Assembly: GCA_963733105.1 (NCBI GenBank)
Contig: CAVTCB010000005.1
Coordinates: forward strand, 907,644-971,643
DNA: 64,000 bases
Source: JAFAYN01 sp963733105
GTDB lineage: Bacteria > Gemmatimonadota > Gemmatimonadetes > Longimicrobiales > Longimicrobiaceae
Direction: 5' to 3'
The position numbers and the translations under genes were made by a program. Numbering within the stretch: position 1 is the stretch's first letter; each line of letters opens with the position of its first letter. Positions 62,899 through 64,000 of this stretch are shown here, in pieces. Under the pieces are notes generated by a model that was given only the letters and a program-made list of their open reading frames with translations, searched no databases and was not told the origin of the DNA.

Positions 62899-63165
62899 AT
62901 GGAAGAGATCGTCGGTGCATTATGCTTTGGGCTCGTAGTGGGTTGGGTTACGTACCGGACACTACGGCGGACCGGAGAGACGGTTGCGCTCTCGAACATC
63001 GCTACTGTCATCGGGGCGGTCGGAGGAGGCGCCGTGACCGCGCTTTTCGATACTCCGATGCTCTTCGCATGGTACAGCATCGGGCTCGCGATCGGGTTTT
63101 TCCTCTACCTCATCTTGGGCAACACGGTCTTCAAAGACGTTACATGGCTTGGGGATGGCAACTAG
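62899..63165 (+). CDS. small polytopic membrane protein, unknown
   Basis: 88 residues from ATG 62899 with GAGGAGG upstream. Three hydrophobic stretches: GALCFGLVVGWVTY, IATVIGAVGGGAVTALF, MLFAWYSIGLAIGFFLYLILG. Topologically like small Gly-rich stress membrane proteins, but with no clear match. Codon use has many A/T-ending codons, unlike the rest of the window. It lies 16 bp before the next gene, so the two are probably one unit. Confidence 0.65.
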   Translation: MEEIVGALCFGLVVGWVTYRTLRRTGETVALSNIATVIGAVGGGAVTALFDTPMLFAWYSIGLAIGFFLYLILGNTVFKDVTWLGDGN

Positions 63166-63181
63166 TCGGCGATGAGCGGAA

Positions 63182-64000
63182 ATGCCTACCTTTCGAGACC
63201 TTGAGGCCAGTCTCCTGCACACCCGGGAACTGCTTCGCCCATCTCTGAAGCTGCATTCGACATTCACCTCACCTGCCGCTGACGAAAGGCGGGAGCTCCT
63301 GACTCTCAGCTTCCGCCTCGCAACCCGTCTTTCCGAGGTGGCCACGCTACTCTCGCATGCCAACGCCGAGACCCCGATCGAGCAGCCGTTTACCTCGCTT
63401 TTCACAAGGCTCGGATACTTCCGTGCGGCCCTGGAGCAGGACGAATACGCACCGTTCTGGAAACACGAGATCAGAGACCTGATCCAAACGAGTGGGCGGG
63501 TGCTGCGTGATCTTAGCGAGTCTTCAAGCGGGAAGGGGGCTGCAATCCCGCAGATTTCGGTACCGCAGCGGGAACCACCCGGCGATCACGATCGGCACTA
63601 TCACGAACCAACACTGCACACTGCTCAAACGGGGTCCCGAAGGCCGGCGCGATATGCCAACGCCGTGTTGTTCGAACGAGAGAGCGACCGGCGATTGGAC
63701 CGTGAAATGGCCATTCCTCCGGGAAAGGTCTTCCGGCTACGCCTTGATATCGGCGAACTGTCGCGTGAGAGTCAGGTCGAGAACCCGGATGCCTTTCCGG
63801 AACATGCCTTGCCTGATGCGGATGTCTGGATCGACGTCATGGTCAGTAGCACTCATTTCGCCCTAGGTGAGAGCGGAACAATCACGGGTCGCTCACGGGT
63901 CGCGCACGGGCGCTTTATGCTGCCCAGAGACGGAGGCCCGGCCCGGGCTCCCGATGGCGGCCGATATCTCCTCTTCGGTCTGCGGGCGCCCGAAACTCCC
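63182..64000 (+). CDS. protein of unknown family, open at the window edge, conflict-system-like
   Basis: At least 273 residues from ATG 63182, open at the edge. Residues 1-125 are helical (TFRDLEASLLHTRELLRP, EYAPFWKHEIRDLIQTSGRVLRDL); then a polar linker; then from about 160 a beta-rich domain (RYANAVLFERES, GKVFRLRLDIGELS, DADVWIDVMVSSTHFALG, GRYLLFGLRAPE). By eye the latter resembles the beta-rich modules that precede CHAT protease domains in bacterial conflict proteins, so an effector may lie to the right. Lower GC than the left 62 kb. Naming beyond this is not justified. Confidence 0.5.
   Translation, partial: MPTFRDLEASLLHTRELLRPSLKLHSTFTSPAADERRELLTLSFRLATRLSEVATLLSHANAETPIEQPFTSLFTRLGYFRAALEQDEYAPFWKHEIRDLIQTSGRVLRDLSESSSGKGAAIPQISVPQREPPGDHDRHYHEPTLHTAQTGSRRPARYANAVLFERESDRRLDREMAIPPGKVFRLRLDIGELSRESQVENPDAFPEHALPDADVWIDVMVSSTHFALGESGTITGRSRVAHGRFMLPRDGGPARAPDGGRYLLFGLRAPETP

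Overview
The window is very GC-rich, with third codon positions almost all G or C. The gene set is that of a free-living, diderm, LPS-bearing bacterium: heptosyltransferase-like genes and a Kdo-kinase-like gene, lipoproteins with lipoboxes, and SPOR, MglA and roadblock proteins. PadR next to a large MacB/FtsX-type permease, many short lipoproteins and families of intergenic hairpin repeats suggest Gemmatimonadota, perhaps the Longimicrobium lineage. That placement is an inference from style and content, not a marker-gene result.

Layout, left to right. 1-4.2 kb: the 3' end of aroB, a lipoprotein, repeats, a small duplicated protein and a UvrD/PcrA helicase. 4.4-11.3 kb: an acyl-CoA synthetase, a NYN-LOTUS-RG protein, an alkyladenine glycosylase, a HisN-type phosphatase, dodecin and a PIN toxin pair. 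11.3-15.2 kb: mobA-moeA, a BON protein, repeats and cspA. 15.3-21 kb: a hydrolase, a methyltransferase, a single-chain retropepsin lipoprotein, and a coiled-coil membrane protein coupled to RhuM. 21-26.6 kb: an amidohydrolase, two DUF4254-like small proteins, two heptosyltransferases and a Kdo kinase. 26.7-29.4 kb: rpsF-rpsR-DUF2232-rplI and rsfS. 29.5-34.7 kb: a degenerate ParA-SPOR protein overlapping smc. 35-39.6 kb: two small secreted Cys peptides, DAHP synthase, YraN, a VapBC pair and a Zn-peptidase-like protein. 39.7-47.7 kb: dnaX, ybaB, recR, roadblock/mglA, pgsA, a lipase-like hydrolase, grpE and dnaJ. 47.9-57.2 kb, mostly minus strand: the primary-type sigma factor, lepB, an aldehyde dehydrogenase, a sigma54 activator, a cysteine desulfurase, a LarE-like fragment gene, larE and lspA. 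57.4-62.5 kb: a copper amine oxidase, then PadR and a permease. 62.5-64 kb: a clearly lower-GC edge with a YifB-like remnant, a small membrane protein and an open-ended protein of possible conflict-system type.

Three points cut across the window. First, three families of intergenic hairpin elements (called A, B and C here) recur; A and B share one stem-loop module, and the stems of B and C covary between copies. Second, about twenty single-base frame breaks interrupt otherwise conserved genes. Nearly all are one-base insertions, nine in dnaX and three in uvrD, while smc has none, so they look like residual sequence errors. Third, promoters share the form TTGnnn, about 17 bp, TAnnTT. Two of them sit so close to the start codon that the transcripts are probably leaderless.
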